From the NCBI RefSeq assembly GCF_020169415.1, contig NZ_JAIULG010000016.1, positions 16,834 through 80,833 of the forward strand: a stretch of 64,000 nucleotides of DNA, read 5' to 3'. The stretch's first letter is position 1. Each line of letters starts with the position of its first letter. Below the pieces are notes generated by a model. The model saw only the letters and a program-made list of their open reading frames with translations. It had not been told where the DNA came from and ran no database searches. The DNA comes from Tsukamurella sp. M9C (GTDB lineage Bacteria; Actinomycetota; Actinomycetes; Mycobacteriales; Mycobacteriaceae). Made by a program: the position numbers and the translations under genes. Positions 49,910-58,353 of the stretch are shown here, piece after piece.

Positions 49910-50494
49910 GTGAGCACCCGGATGAGCGGACCAGAACGCAGGGCGCAGATACTCGGCATCGCCGCGCGCGAGTTCGGCGCGCACGGCCTCCACGGTGCGT
50001 CGATCGACGAGATCGCCCGGGAGGCGGGGATCACGCAGGCCTACGTCTTCCGAATGTTCGGCACGAAGAAGGCTCTGTTCCTCGAACTCGTCACCGGCGC
50101 TTTCGCCGGCCTCGTCGACGCGATGGCGAAAGCGGGGGAGGGCACCGTCGGGATCGAGGCGCTCGCGCGGATGGGCGCCGAGTACTACGAGAACCTCGCC
50201 GACGACACGGCGCTCCGCCTCCAGTTGCAGGGTTTCGCCGCGTGCGGGGACTCCGAGGTCCGGGACGTCGTGCGCGGCTGCTTCGCACGCCTGTGGGGCG
50301 CCACCGCGGACGGCACCGGGCTCGATCCCGTCACCGTCAAGACCTTCTTGGCGTTCGGCATGCTGCTCAACGCCGGGGCCGCGCTGGACGTGGCCGAGAT
50401 CGACGAACCATGGGCCGACGGGGTCCGCACCCTGATCCGGCCCGGGTTGTTCGAGCACGTCACCACCGCGACGAACCGGCCGGCGTCGTCGTGA
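49910..50494 (+). CDS. TetR-family regulator of the downstream MFS gene
   Basis: 194 residues from GTG 49910 (ATG 49922 is an alternative). HTH: RRAQILGIAAREFGAHGLHGASIDEIAREAGITQAYVFRMFGTKKALFLELV in blocks, residues 9-60. The C-terminal domain is helical. A perfect palindrome just upstream is the evident self-operator. The stop overlaps the GTG of an MFS transporter (GTGA), the standard drug-export repressor/pump pair. Confidence 0.87.
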   Translation: MSTRMSGPERRAQILGIAAREFGAHGLHGASIDEIAREAGITQAYVFRMFGTKKALFLELVTGAFAGLVDAMAKAGEGTVGIEALARMGAEYYENLADDTALRLQLQGFAACGDSEVRDVVRGCFARLWGATADGTGLDPVTVKTFLAFGMLLNAGAALDVAEIDEPWADGVRTLIRPGLFEHVTTATNRPASS

Positions 50495-51861
50495 ACCGGC
50501 TGTCCTGCGCGCTGGTCACCGTCGCCCTCTGCGCGGCAGTGATCGGGAGCGTGGGCGCGCCGCTCATCACCGCGGTCGCGCGCTCGGAGGACGTGCCGCT
50601 GGGCGCCGCGCAATGGACGCTGACGATCACGCTGTTCACGGGCGCCATCGCCGGGCCGGTGCTCGGCCGGCTCGGCGCCGGTCCACTGCGCAGGCGCACG
50701 ATCCTCGGCGCGTTGGGCGTGGTCGCGGTCGGTGGGGTGCTGACGGTGCTCCCCCTGCCGTTCGCCGCGCTCCTCGTCGGGCGCGCGCTGCAGGGCGTGG
50801 GTATCGCACTGGTGCCGCTGCTGGTCAGCGTGGCGCGCAGCACGCTCCAGCAGGATCGGGCGGCGAGCACCATCGCCTCCCTGTCGGTCGCCTCCACCGT
50901 CGGCATCGGCGTGGGGTACCCGTTGATCGGTCTCGTGGACCAGGTGCTCGGCCTCCGCGCCGCCTACGGGACCGGCCTCGCGATCACGCTGGTCGCGCTC
51001 GCGGTCGCATGGGGTGCGATCCCCGTCGACGAGCCCGGTCCGCGCCCGCGGATCGATGTGCCCGGGGCGCTGCTTCTCGGCGTGGGCACACTCGGCCTCC
51101 TGTTCCTGGTCGCGGAACCCGCGCTGTGGGGGCTGCCGGCCGCGGTGGTCGGCGTGCTCGCCGGTACAGTCACGGTGCTCGCGGCGTGGGTGATCGTCGA
51201 ACTGCGGGTCGACGAGCCCCTCGTTGATCTGCGGCTCGTGGCGCGCCCGACGGTGGCGGTCGCGAACCTCGCGATGCTGGTCGCCGGTATCGGAATGTAT
51301 CTCCTGTTCAGCGATCTCACGCGGTACGTCCAGGTGCCCGACGGCGCGCCGTACGGCTTCGCGCTCCCCGGCGTCGCCGCCGGCGCCGCACTCATCCCGT
51401 TCTCCGTGCTCGGTTTCGTTGCGGGGAAAGTGGTTCCGCGAAGTGTGGTCCGGCTCGGTCCGCGTGGGACTTTCGCGGCGTCGTCGGGTCTGGTCGTGGC
51501 GGCCGCGGTGGTGTTCGCGGTCGGTCGGGACGATCTGGTCGCGGTGTTGGTCGCGCTGGCCGTGCTGGGGCTCGGCGTCGGCGGTGCCTCCGCCGTGATG
51601 CCGAGGCTCGTGCTCGACGGGACGCCGCAGTCCGAGACCGCGAGCGTGATGGCGGTCAACCAGATCGCTAGGGCTGTAGGCTTTTCCATCGGCAGTGCCC
51701 TCGCCGGGTTCCTCCTCGCGCGCGCCACGCCCGACGGTGCGCTCCTGCCCGCGCAGGGCGGGTACGTCGCCGTCGCGCTGTGGTCGACGGTGCCGGCGGT
51801 GGCGAGTGCAGTGATCCTGATGAGTGCACGCAGAGGAGCTGTTTCGGTGCGCGCGGCGTGA
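50491..51861 (+). CDS. MFS transporter (drug-efflux type)
   Basis: 456-residue major facilitator with about 14 hydrophobic helices. Typical of the DHA2 group: motif A-like GPVLGRLGAGPLRRRTILGALG in the first loop, motif C-like ASTVGIGVGYPLIG, and a long central hydrophilic loop (DEPGPRPRID). GTG 50491 overlaps the TetR stop, which fixes the start. Drug or metabolite export is inferred from TetR coupling. Confidence 0.88.
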   Translation: MNRLSCALVTVALCAAVIGSVGAPLITAVARSEDVPLGAAQWTLTITLFTGAIAGPVLGRLGAGPLRRRTILGALGVVAVGGVLTVLPLPFAALLVGRALQGVGIALVPLLVSVARSTLQQDRAASTIASLSVASTVGIGVGYPLIGLVDQVLGLRAAYGTGLAITLVALAVAWGAIPVDEPGPRPRIDVPGALLLGVGTLGLLFLVAEPALWGLPAAVVGVLAGTVTVLAAWVIVELRVDEPLVDLRLVARPTVAVANLAMLVAGIGMYLLFSDLTRYVQVPDGAPYGFALPGVAAGAALIPFSVLGFVAGKVVPRSVVRLGPRGTFAASSGLVVAAAVVFAVGRDDLVAVLVALAVLGLGVGGASAVMPRLVLDGTPQSETASVMAVNQIARAVGFSIGSALAGFLLARATPDGALLPAQGGYVAVALWSTVPAVASAVILMSARRGAVSVRAA

Positions 51862-51877
51862 CTCTTCTCGATCATCG

Positions 51878-51928
51878 TTCGATGTGCCGTTGCGATATCG
51901 AAAACTTGTCGGTGGGTCGGCGTAGCGT
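51878..51928 (+). promoter_or_regulatory. promoter region of the HNH gene
   Basis: TTCGAT (51878-51883) and ATCGAA (51897-51902) form a dyad with 13 bp between. TAGCGT (51923-51928) resembles a -10 and ends 6 bases before ATG 51935, consistent with a leaderless mRNA. No clear -35. Confidence 0.35.
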
Positions 51929-51934
51929 GAGTTC

Positions 51935-53155
51935 ATGGACCAAGACGTTGGTGTAGATGGTGATCGGCCGCCTGATGGTGGTGTTGCGGAGCGTTTGCGT
52001 TCGATGGAGCGGCAGCGTTGCCGGACGGTGTTCGAGCAGTACCGGTTGGCGGCGGAGTTGCTGCGGGAGCGGGTGTGCGAGCGGGTGGCGGCGGGGTTGC
52101 CGCAGGACCGGTGGCAGCAGGGCGTGGCGGCGGAGGTCGGGTTGGCCATGCATTTGTCGCCGAACACAGCCGCGAGGTTTGTGAATCGGGCGGTCGAGCT
52201 GGAGAAGACGATGCCGAACACCCGCGCCCGGTTGCGGGACGGTGACCTCACGCCGGAGGCGATCCCGGTGATCATCGGCGGCCTTGCGCACCTGGACGCC
52301 TCCGATCGCCATAGTGCGGATACGCAGTTGTGCGCCGATCCGGCGACGCTCGCGGGCATGGGCCTCAAGCAACTCGCCGCGAGGGTCGAGCAGGTCGCCT
52401 ACCGGCTGGACGCACAGGCGACGGTCGATCGGAACGCGTCCGCCGAGAAGGACCGCACCGTCACGATCCGCCCACTCCCCGAAGGGATGGCCAGGGTGTC
52501 GGTGCTGCTACCGGTCGCTCAAGGGGTCGGCATCTACGCGGCGCTGCGCAAGCATGCCGCAACGTTGATCGGGATCGGCGCGGACCTGCGGACCCGCGGG
52601 CAGATCATGGCCGACACCGCCTTCGCCCGTCTCACCGGGCGCGAGGCCACCGAAGGGCAGCCCGTTATGGTGAACCTGACGATGCCCGCCACCGTCCTCC
52701 TCGGTGACCGCCCCGGGACAGCGCACCTCGACGGCGGTGGGACGGTGCCGGCGGAGATCGCCCGCAACCTCATCGGCCGGGCCACCGCCGCCGGCGTCGC
52801 CTGGGTCAAACGCCTCTACCTTGCGCCCGAGTCGGGCGCGGTCGTCGGCATGGACTCACGGCAGCGCTGCTTCCCCGACGGGCTCGCGGAGATGATCCGG
52901 GCACGGGACCGGTACTGCCGCACCCCGTACTGCGACGCTCCGATCGCGCACACCGACCACATCGTCCCGCACGCGGCCGGCGGCCCCACCAGCTTCGAGA
53001 ACGGGCAGGGGCTGTGCGCGGCCTGCAACTACGCCAAGGAAGCCACCGGCTGGAGCAGCACTGTCATCGAGGATCCGAGCGGGCGGCACACCGTCGACAC
53101 CCGAACACAAAGCGGACACACTCACCGGTCCACCGCCCCGGACCAGGCGGCGTAG
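51935..53155 (+). CDS. DUF222/13E12 family HNH endonuclease-like protein
   Basis: 406 residues: DUF222 helical region (about 15-300) followed by an HNH domain (YCRTPYCDAPIAHTDHIVPHAAGGPTSFENGQGLCAACNYAKE in pieces, about 330-375) with the metal-binding CxxxxC and CxxC cysteines and the HTDHI catalytic histidine. These 13E12 proteins occur in several copies per genome in Mycobacteriales and may be remnants of mobile elements; real activity is unproven. Codon choice in the first 250 bases has more T-ending codons than its neighbours, a mild sign of different origin. Confidence 0.87.
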   Translation: MDQDVGVDGDRPPDGGVAERLRSMERQRCRTVFEQYRLAAELLRERVCERVAAGLPQDRWQQGVAAEVGLAMHLSPNTAARFVNRAVELEKTMPNTRARLRDGDLTPEAIPVIIGGLAHLDASDRHSADTQLCADPATLAGMGLKQLAARVEQVAYRLDAQATVDRNASAEKDRTVTIRPLPEGMARVSVLLPVAQGVGIYAALRKHAATLIGIGADLRTRGQIMADTAFARLTGREATEGQPVMVNLTMPATVLLGDRPGTAHLDGGGTVPAEIARNLIGRATAAGVAWVKRLYLAPESGAVVGMDSRQRCFPDGLAEMIRARDRYCRTPYCDAPIAHTDHIVPHAAGGPTSFENGQGLCAACNYAKEATGWSSTVIEDPSGRHTVDTRTQSGHTHRSTAPDQAA

Positions 53156-53164
53156 CCGGCCGGG

Positions 53165-53809
53165 CTACAGCGCGTCGTCCCGCGGGGCGTGGAGGAGGAG
53201 GAACTTCGCGACGGCCTCCGTGGCGCGGCGATCGATCGCGGCCTTGGTTGGCGGCTTCTCGCCGAGGAGAACCCGGATCTGGGTGTCGCGGACGGTCAGT
53301 CCGTAGAGCTCTCCGAACGCCACGGTCGGGTCGGGTGCGTCGATGATCCCGGCGGTATGTGCGGCCTTGAGGAACTGCTCGACGGCGGGGCCCGCGCGAT
53401 GTCGTCCGCCGTACAACAGTGTTCGGGAGAGTCGTTCGTTGCCCATGGCGGCGCGATTCAGTGCGACGGAGCTTGGGCTGGTCAGCAAGGTGAGGAGCGC
53501 TCGGGCGTAGGACGTGAGCGCCTCACGCGTGCCGTTCGGTGACGCGGCGCTCGACAGGACGCCGACGAGCGTCCCGACACTCGCATCGGCGTTGCGCTCG
53601 ATGATCGCGGCGAAGAGGCCGTCCCGGTCGTCGAACCACCGGTAGAGGGTCTCCTTCGACCCGCGTACCCGTTCGGCCACTGCCTGCATGGTGACGGCTG
53701 CGTAGCCGCGCTCGATCAGCAGAGCGAGAGCCGCGTCGAGGACGGCCTCTCGGCGGGCGGGAGCGGTGCCGCTGGGCGGTCGGCCGCGCCGGGGTGTCGG
53801 GGTTGTCAC
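53165..53809 (-). CDS. TetR-family regulator divergent from DUF1772 gene
   Basis: 214 residues. HTH: ARREAVLDAALALLIERGYAAVTMQAVAERVRGSKETLYRWFDDRDGLFAAIIERN in blocks (about 17-72); the C-terminal part fits the AefR/TetR_C group. GTG 53809 lies next to a TTGACA promoter serving the opposite strand, so repressor binding there could control both genes. Confidence 0.85.
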   Translation of the reverse strand: MTTPTPRRGRPPSGTAPARREAVLDAALALLIERGYAAVTMQAVAERVRGSKETLYRWFDDRDGLFAAIIERNADASVGTLVGVLSSAASPNGTREALTSYARALLTLLTSPSSVALNRAAMGNERLSRTLLYGGRHRAGPAVEQFLKAAHTAGIIDAPDPTVAFGELYGLTVRDTQIRVLLGEKPPTKAAIDRRATEAVAKFLLLHAPRDDAL

Positions 53810-53812
53810 CCA

Positions 53813-53843
53813 TTGACAATAGAACGCATCAGTTCGAATATTG
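53813..53843. promoter_or_regulatory. shared promoter/operator between TetR and DUF1772 genes
   Basis: TTGACA (53813-53818), 17-bp spacer and GAATAT (53836-53841) form a promoter for the plus-strand gene. Dyad GAAC-GCATCA-GTTC (53822-53835) sits in the spacer, flanked by CAATA/TATTG (53817-53821, 53839-53843). Start of transcription would fall on ATG 53848. Confidence 0.6.
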
Positions 53844-53847
53844 GCTC

Positions 53848-54399
53848 ATGAATAACGTACTTGTTGGTTCGATTATTTCGTCGCGACCACGGAGGGTCGA
53901 GCTGGGTGCTGCGTGGGCCACGATTCTGCTGGCGGGGGCGATCTTCGGCTTCTTCTTCGCTTGGGTCTGCTCCACGATGTGGGGCCTCGACGACGCGGAC
54001 CCGCGGGTCGCGATCGCAGCGATGCAGGCCATGAACGCGTCCGTCCGGAACGCGGTGTTCTTCCCCGCGTTCTTCCTCACACCTGTGGTTGCGCTCGTCA
54101 CGGCGGGCTTCGCCCTGGCGGTCGGTTCGCGCAGGGCGGCGACGATGTTCGCGCTGGCCGCACTGGTCTACGGCCTGGGCGGCCTGGCCGTGACGCTCGC
54201 AGTGAGTGTGCCGATGAACGAGGCGCTGGCGGCGGTCGACGTGCCGACGGATCGCGCTGCGGCGGGGGAGGTCTGGCGCGAGTATTCGCCGCGCTGGCAG
54301 GCCTACAACCAGGCCCGCACCGTCGCGAGCGGGCTCGCACTCCTGTTGTGCGCCGCGGGGCTCACCGCGCTCGCCGGCGGTCGCGGCCGTCCGGGGTGA
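53848..54399 (+). CDS. DUF1772 membrane protein (anthrone oxygenase-like family)
   Basis: 183 residues with four helices: about 20-40, 70-95, 105-130 and 160-178. The loop AVSVPMNEALAAVD and W-x-x-Y...RWQAYNQARTVAS motif belong to the DUF1772 family, some of whose fungal members act as anthrone oxygenases. In bacteria the role is unknown. ATG 53848 was chosen: the -10 lies 6 bases upstream, whereas the in-frame GTG-type start at 53794 lies inside the divergent TetR gene. It converges on the XPB helicase. Confidence 0.75.
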   Translation: MNNVLVGSIISSRPRRVELGAAWATILLAGAIFGFFFAWVCSTMWGLDDADPRVAIAAMQAMNASVRNAVFFPAFFLTPVVALVTAGFALAVGSRRAATMFALAALVYGLGGLAVTLAVSVPMNEALAAVDVPTDRAAAGEVWREYSPRWQAYNQARTVASGLALLLCAAGLTALAGGRGRPG

Positions 54400-54400
54400 G

Positions 54401-56068
54401 TCAGCCGGCCTCGCCGATGGCGGGGCCGAGGATGTCGTCGGCGTCGACGATGCGGTAGGCGTAGCCCTGCTCGGCCAGGAAGCGCTGGCGGTGCGCGGCG
54501 TAGTCGGCGTCGAGGGTGTCCCGGGAGACGACGGAGTAGAAGTGCGCCGTGCCGCCGTCGTGCTTGGGGCGCAGGAGCCGGCCTAGGCGCTGCGCCTCCT
54601 CCTGTCGCGAGCCGAACGTGCCCGAGACCTGCACGGCGACGGAGGCCTCCGGCAGGTCGATGGAGAAGTTCGCGACCTTGCTCACCACCAGCGTGGAGAT
54701 CTCGCCCGAGCGGAACCGGTCGAACAGGGCTTCGCGCTCCTTGTTCTTCACCGAACCGGTGATGACGGGGGCGTCCAGCTCGCGGCCCAGCTGCTCCAGC
54801 TGATCCAGGTAGGCGCCGATCACGAGCGTCGGGGCGCCCTTGTGCCGCTCCAGGATCGACTTCACCACCGCGACCTTCGTCGGGGCGGTGGATGCCATTT
54901 GATACCGCTCGTCGGGCTCGGCGGTCGCGTACTGCATGCGCTGGTTCTCGGTGAGGGTCACGCGCACCTCCACGCAGTCGGCGGGCGCGATCCAGCCCTG
55001 CGCCTCGATGTCCTTCCACGGCGCGTCGTAGCGCTTCGGCCCGATCAGAGAGAAGACGTCGCCCTCGCGGCCGTCCTCGCGCACCAGGGTCGCGGTGAGA
55101 CCGAGGCGCCGGCGGGACTGCAGGTCGGCGGTCATCCGGAAGACCGGTGCGGGCAGCAGGTGCACCTCGTCGTAGATCATCAGGCCCCAGTCGCGCGAGT
55201 CGAACAGGTCGAGATTCTTGTACTCGCCCTTCGACTTCCGCGTGAGCACCTGGTACGTGGCGATGGTGACCGGTCGGATCTCCTTCTTCTCGCCCGAGTA
55301 CTCGCCGATCTCCTCCTCGGTGAGCGAGGTGCGCGCCAGGAGTTCCCGCTTCCACTGCCGCCCCGCGACGGTGTTGGTCACGAGGATCAGCGTCGTGGCC
55401 TGCGCCCGCGCCATCGCGGCGGCGCCGACCATCGTCTTGCCCGCGCCGCAGGGCAGCACGACGACGCCGGAACCGCCCAACCAGAACGAGTCCGCCGCGA
55501 CCTTCTGGTAGTCGCGCAGCTCCCACGGGTCGGACTCGGTGTCCAGCGCGATGGGGTGCGACTCGCCGTCCACGTACCCGGCGAGATCTTCGGCGGGCCA
55601 GCCCACCTTGAGCAGAAGCTGCTTGAGGTGGCCGCGCTCGGACGGGTGCACCACGACGGTGTCGTCGTCGATGCGGGCGCCGACCATGGGGGCGATCTTC
55701 TTGTGCCGCAGCACCTCCTCCAGCACCGCCCGGTCCAGCGAGACCAGGGTGAGGCCGTGCACCGGGCTCTTCACCAGCTGCAGCCGGCCGTACCGGCTCA
55801 TGGTGTCGACGACGTCGACCAGCAGCGGCTGCGGCACCGGGTAGCGGGAGAAGCTGACGAGGGCGTCCACCACCTGCTCCGCGTCGTGCCCGGCGGCGCG
55901 CGCGTTCCACAGCGCCAGCGGCGTCACGCGGTAGGTGTGCACGTGCTCCGGGGCGCGCTCGAGCTCGGCGAAGGGCGCGATCGCGGCGCGCGCGGCGCCC
56001 GCCAGCTCGTGGTCGACCTCCAGCAGGAGGGTCTTGTCGGACTGGACGATGAGGGGTCCGTCGGTCAT
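54401..56068 (-). CDS. XPB-type DNA repair helicase
   Basis: 555-residue superfamily-2 helicase of the XPB/ERCC3 type. Motifs: Q-region ELRDYQKVAADSFW, Walker A LPCGAGKTMVG, motif II YDEVHLLPA (DEVH), motif III LGLTATLVREDG, motif V/VI VAVQVSGTFGSRQEEAQRLGRLLRPK. The N-terminal 190 residues form the damage-recognition part. Orthologue of Rv0861c; actinobacterial XPB is a 3'-5' helicase thought to act in nucleotide excision repair. It lies near moaC-mog-moaE, as in M. tuberculosis, with extra genes inserted between. Confidence 0.95.
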   Translation of the reverse strand: MTDGPLIVQSDKTLLLEVDHELAGAARAAIAPFAELERAPEHVHTYRVTPLALWNARAAGHDAEQVVDALVSFSRYPVPQPLLVDVVDTMSRYGRLQLVKSPVHGLTLVSLDRAVLEEVLRHKKIAPMVGARIDDDTVVVHPSERGHLKQLLLKVGWPAEDLAGYVDGESHPIALDTESDPWELRDYQKVAADSFWLGGSGVVVLPCGAGKTMVGAAAMARAQATTLILVTNTVAGRQWKRELLARTSLTEEEIGEYSGEKKEIRPVTIATYQVLTRKSKGEYKNLDLFDSRDWGLMIYDEVHLLPAPVFRMTADLQSRRRLGLTATLVREDGREGDVFSLIGPKRYDAPWKDIEAQGWIAPADCVEVRVTLTENQRMQYATAEPDERYQMASTAPTKVAVVKSILERHKGAPTLVIGAYLDQLEQLGRELDAPVITGSVKNKEREALFDRFRSGEISTLVVSKVANFSIDLPEASVAVQVSGTFGSRQEEAQRLGRLLRPKHDGGTAHFYSVVSRDTLDADYAAHRQRFLAEQGYAYRIVDADDILGPAIGEAG

Positions 56069-56770
56069 CTATCCATTGTGCCGCGCCGGGCGGAACTCCT
56101 GCTCATCGCCGTTGTCGCGAACCACGACGCCGGCCTCGCCGAGGCGCAGCCGCAGGTCGCGGGCGGTGGGCGCCCGCTTCTCGGCCCGGGCCACCGCGCG
56201 CTCGCGGAGCAGTGCCACCACCTCGGGCGAGGCCTCGTCGCGGCCATCCACGAAGCGCGTGTACTCGGCCTCGTACGGATCCGTGTCGCCGCGCCACGGA
56301 TACCCCGCGTCGGTGAGCGCCCGGGCGATCCCTGTCTTGGGCACCCCGTCGGTGCCGGCGGCGGCGAGGAGGCGGCCCCGTCGGTCCAGGAAGGTCAGCT
56401 CCCCGCCCCGCCCGAGGAAGGCCTCGCCGATCTCGTCGCGTGCCATCCACCGGCGGTGCCCGCCCGCGGCGAGCTCCACGCGATCGTCGGCGACGGTCAG
56501 CGCCGCGACCTCGTGCTGCCACGCCGCGACCAGGATGATGCCGCCGACCAGGCCCACGACGGTGAGGATCCCGGCGGCCACGCCCACCGGCAGCTGGGCG
56601 GCGACGCGCAAGGGACCGGGCGAGCTGTCGAGCGTGCGCTCGAGCCAGCCGACGAGGCCGCGGACGATCAGGCCGAGGACGGCGCCGAGGGCTGTGGTGG
56701 CGGAGACCGTCGCGAGCTGCAGCGCGCGCGAGACCCCGAGCGTCGTCGTGGGGGCGGCAGTGGTGGTCAT
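56069..56770 (-). CDS. YqeB-family membrane protein
   Basis: 233 residues. Two hydrophobic segments (about 17-40 and 60-85) are followed by a soluble C-terminal domain (RVELAAGGHRRWMARDEIGEAFLGRGGELTFLDRRGR...) that fits the YqeB group of Gram-positives. Function unknown. It follows the TetR gene by a 4-base overlap and ends at the first base before XPB's start region, so the three may be transcribed together. Confidence 0.7.
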   Translation of the reverse strand: MTTTAAPTTTLGVSRALQLATVSATTALGAVLGLIVRGLVGWLERTLDSSPGPLRVAAQLPVGVAAGILTVVGLVGGIILVAAWQHEVAALTVADDRVELAAGGHRRWMARDEIGEAFLGRGGELTFLDRRGRLLAAAGTDGVPKTGIARALTDAGYPWRGDTDPYEAEYTRFVDGRDEASPEVVALLRERAVARAEKRAPTARDLRLRLGEAGVVVRDNGDEQEFRPARHNG

Positions 56771-57348
56771 GCGTTCTCCGTTCGCAGGTAGGCGAGGGCG
56801 GCGCGGCGCACGTCGGGCCGGACGTCGCCGTCCGCAAGGTGCGCGCCGTCGGTCATCGAGACGAGGAAGGCGGCGGCGTGGGCGGGGTCCAGGCCGGGGT
56901 CGAAGGCACCGTCCGCCTGGCCCCGTGCGACGAGCTCGGCGAGCGCACCCCGGACCAGGCCGTCCGCGGTGAGGACGATCTCGGCCAGCGCAGGGTCGGC
57001 GGGGACGCGGCGGATGACCTCGGCGACGAGGCCGGGCGCGACGGGGTCGACCGCGGACTCGGCCAGCGCGTCGACCACGATCGCGACGCCCGCGCGCGGA
57101 TCGGGCTCGGCGAGGGCGCGATCACGGATCGCGGTGTTGCGCTCGATGTCGGCGTCGAAGAGCGCGCGGAACAGGCCGGCCTTGTCGGTGAAGTAGTAGA
57201 AGACGGTGCCGGAGCTGACTCCGGCGCGGGTCGCGATGTCCGCGGCGCGGGCGCGCTCGAAGCCGGCGGCGGAGAACTCCGCGGCCGCCGCGTCCAGGAT
57301 GGCGGCGCGGCGGCGGGCGGTGAGCGCGGGGTCGACGGTGCGGGCCAT
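56767..57348 (-). CDS. TetR-family regulator
   Basis: 193 residues. HTH: RRRAAILDAAAAEFSAAGFERARAADIATRAGVSSGTVFYYFTDKAGLFRALF in blocks (about 11-64). GTG/ATG start at 57348 follows an ACTGA-N4-TCAGT dyad at 57367-57380 and TATAGAT, a likely -10. It overlaps the YqeB-like gene (4 bases), which is its probable target. Confidence 0.85.
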   Translation of the reverse strand: MARTVDPALTARRRAAILDAAAAEFSAAGFERARAADIATRAGVSSGTVFYYFTDKAGLFRALFDADIERNTAIRDRALAEPDPRAGVAIVVDALAESAVDPVAPGLVAEVIRRVPADPALAEIVLTADGLVRGALAELVARGQADGAFDPGLDPAHAAAFLVSMTDGAHLADGDVRPDVRRAALAYLRTENA

Positions 57349-57366
57349 GCCCCGAGGTTATCTATA

Positions 57367-57380
57367 ACTGAGCAATCAGT
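57367..57380. promoter_or_regulatory. TetR operator candidate
   Basis: ACTGA-GCAA-TCAGT, 5-bp arms, in the 35-bp gap between the DUF6069-like and TetR genes. On the minus strand TTGACT overlaps the dyad and TATAGA lies between it and the TetR start. Confidence 0.5.
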
Positions 57381-57383
57381 CAA

Positions 57384-57800
57384 TTAATCGGCGAGCCGCC
57401 GGGCGAGCACCTGCACCACGATCGCGGCCGCGACCACGTGCGTGAGGATCAGGACCGCGGCGGACGCGGCGTCGAAGCCGAAGGTCACGTCCGGCACCAC
57501 GGACAGCACGAGCAGCACCACGCTGGTGCGGACGAACGTCGACCGCGGGTGCCGCGCACGGCGCGCGAGCACCGCGGCGATGCCCGTGGCGATCAGCGAG
57601 AAGATCATCGTGAGCTGCGCGAAGCCCAGCAGGGGGATGGAGGAACCGTCGGGCCCGGCGAAGGAGACGCCCGCGGCGGACGCGACCGCGGCGATCGCGG
57701 TGGTGGCGACCGACGCGACGACGGCGGCGCCGATGCCGCGCTTCCAGACGGGCAGGCGGTCGGTGCGGGCGGGGGCGGTGGTGGTGGCGGTGGTGCTCAT
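57384..57800 (-). CDS. DUF6069-like four-helix membrane protein
   Basis: 138 residues with a polar Thr-rich N-terminus and four hydrophobic helices (about 22-45, 57-80, 88-108, 112-133). The layout, with GPDGSSIPLLGFAQLTMIFSLIATGIAAVL in pieces, fits the DUF6069 group of actinobacterial proteins. Function unknown. The 190-bp region up to the DGPF gene (57801-57990) contains only promoter-like sequence: TGTCGT (57912) and TTCGTA (57933) could be an ECF promoter for the plus-strand genes. Confidence 0.7.
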   Translation of the reverse strand: MSTTATTTAPARTDRLPVWKRGIGAAVVASVATTAIAAVASAAGVSFAGPDGSSIPLLGFAQLTMIFSLIATGIAAVLARRARHPRSTFVRTSVVLLVLSVVPDVTFGFDAASAAVLILTHVVAAAIVVQVLARRLAD

Positions 57801-57990
57801 GGCGTGCTCCTCAGCGGTGGTGACGGTGCCCGGGCTGGGCGCGTCCTACCCCTTCCACGAACGGGGCCGACGGATTTCGACATCGGCGCTGCGAAGACTT
57901 TCCGGGGGTGGTGTCGTATCGGTACGCCTGCGTTCGTAGTGAGGGTGAAGGGCGGCCACCGGGGCCGCCCGACGACCGAGAGGAACCACC

Positions 57991-58353
57991 ATGACGCACT
58001 ACCTGCTCTCCGTGCACGGCCCCGTCGAGCGGAGCGAGTTCGGCGACTACGGCACCAAGGAGGCGATGGAGGAGGCCTTCGCGCGGACCGACGCCTTCAA
58101 CGAGCAGCTCAAGGCCGACGGCTACTGGGTGTTCGCGGGCGGGCTCGCCGAGGCGACCACCGCCACCGTCGTCGACGGCCGCGGCGACAAGCCGATCATC
58201 ACCGACGGCCCGTACCTCGAGTCGAAGGAGCTCATCGGCGGCTTCTGGGTCGTCGACGCCCCCGACCTCGACGTCGCGCTGCGGCTCGCCGCCGAGGGCT
58301 CCAAGGCCTGCGGCGGCACCGTCGAGGTCCGCGCCTTCGACGGGCTGGCGTGA
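57991..58353 (+). CDS. DGPF (YCII-related) protein
   Basis: 120-residue YCII/DGPF-domain protein. The signature is TDGPYLESKELIGGFWVVDAPDLDVAL (residues 70-96). These ferredoxin-like small proteins are conserved partners of ECF42 sigma factors; their biochemical role is not established. GAGAGGAACCACC precedes the ATG. The stop overlaps the GTG start of the sigma factor gene. Confidence 0.92.
   Translation: MTHYLLSVHGPVERSEFGDYGTKEAMEEAFARTDAFNEQLKADGYWVFAGGLAEATTATVVDGRGDKPIITDGPYLESKELIGGFWVVDAPDLDVALRLAAEGSKACGGTVEVRAFDGLA

Noticed and set aside
51862..53164. Insertion sequence around the HNH gene
   Set aside because: No transposase, no terminal inverted repeats and no target duplication were visible.
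54842..56791. 649-codon plus-strand frame across the XPB and YqeB-like genes
   Set aside because: His/Arg/Gly-rich shadow; the minus-strand XPB frame has all helicase motifs.
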